Below, in pieces: positions 63,752 to 64,000 of a stretch of DNA of 64,000 nt. The position numbers and the translations under genes are program-made. The stretch is from Liolophura sinensis. Its lineage: Eukaryota > Mollusca > Polyplacophora > Chitonida > Chitonidae. Every line of letters starts with the position of its first letter. Positions within the stretch are counted from its first letter, which is position 1. The stretch spans positions 54,733,187 to 54,797,186 of the forward strand of contig NC_088301.1 in NCBI RefSeq assembly GCF_032854445.1, read 5' to 3'. The notes beneath the pieces were generated by a model. That model saw nothing but the letters and a program-made list of their open reading frames with translations, did not search any database and was not told the DNA's origin.

Positions 63752-64000
63752 CTTTAACACCCTGTAGTTTATGCTGGGGGAGTGTTGCCTCTCAACCAAT
63801 GAGAGTCTTTAAAACTGCCAGATTGTTCGTGTACTCGGAACCTACATCCAACATTCCGGTTTCCTGATCGTCAAACGGAAAACGAAGTGTAATGTTCGCT
63901 ACCTTCTGGGAAGAAGAGTTCTACCAGAAATGTACGAACTGCACTTCGGCGGTTTCCGACAGCAATTCTCCTCCTAACAGAAGACTTCAGGACTAGTTCT

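Larger units (their letters stand above)
59889..64000. other. Upstream region of the zinc-finger gene, no confident gene
   Basis: The missing first exon of the zinc-finger gene should lie here or beyond the window. I found no exon ending in phase 0 with a helical N-terminal sequence. Three weak candidates exist: a plus-strand ATG exon at 61925-61998, a minus-strand frame at 62343-62467 and a minus-strand ATG exon at 63688-63751. The remainder (59900-61700, 62500-63600) is AT-rich sequence without recognisable content. Confidence 0.5.

Overview
The window is nuclear DNA of an invertebrate animal, most likely a mollusc or a close lophotrochozoan relative. The genes are split by GT-AG introns, proteins match animal families from end to end, and introns and spacers carry several short tRNA-headed repeats of a kind I associate with mollusc genomes. 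The clade is an inference; no alignment was run.

Layout. (1) 1-4515, plus strand: the 3' half of TAF3, the TFIID subunit with a C-terminal PHD finger. Its N-terminal histone fold lies left of the window. (2) 8471-33685, minus strand: a complete importin-9 gene (IPO9), 25 exons and 1036 codons, converging on TAF3. (3) 33964-41714, plus strand: a complete ribophorin I gene (RPN1/OST1), 10 exons and 600 codons, head-to-head with IPO9 over a 278-base shared promoter. (4) 44861-59888, minus strand: a very large nuclear zinc-finger gene with an N-terminal helical region like ZNF292/RLF. Five small exons precede one 10.1-kb terminal exon; the first exon was not found. (5) 59889-64000: no confident gene, with a few weak first-exon candidates.

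The three recognised genes are housekeeping genes in basal transcription, nuclear import and ER N-glycosylation, with no obvious joint pathway. The more unusual material is in the fourth gene and the repeats: a degenerate peptide repeat array in the giant exon, a 28-base minisatellite in one of its introns, a 26-base minisatellite that seems to have grown from the body of a SINE, several tRNA-headed SINE types with shared 3' tails, a 0.7-kb foldback element in IPO9 intron 1, a possible 9-base-duplicating DNA transposon, and a three-copy repeat carrying nuclear-receptor-like half sites.

Exon borders were set by hand from splice consensus, reading-phase continuity and remembered similarity to the human proteins. 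I saw no prokaryotic, CRISPR, viral or toxin genes.
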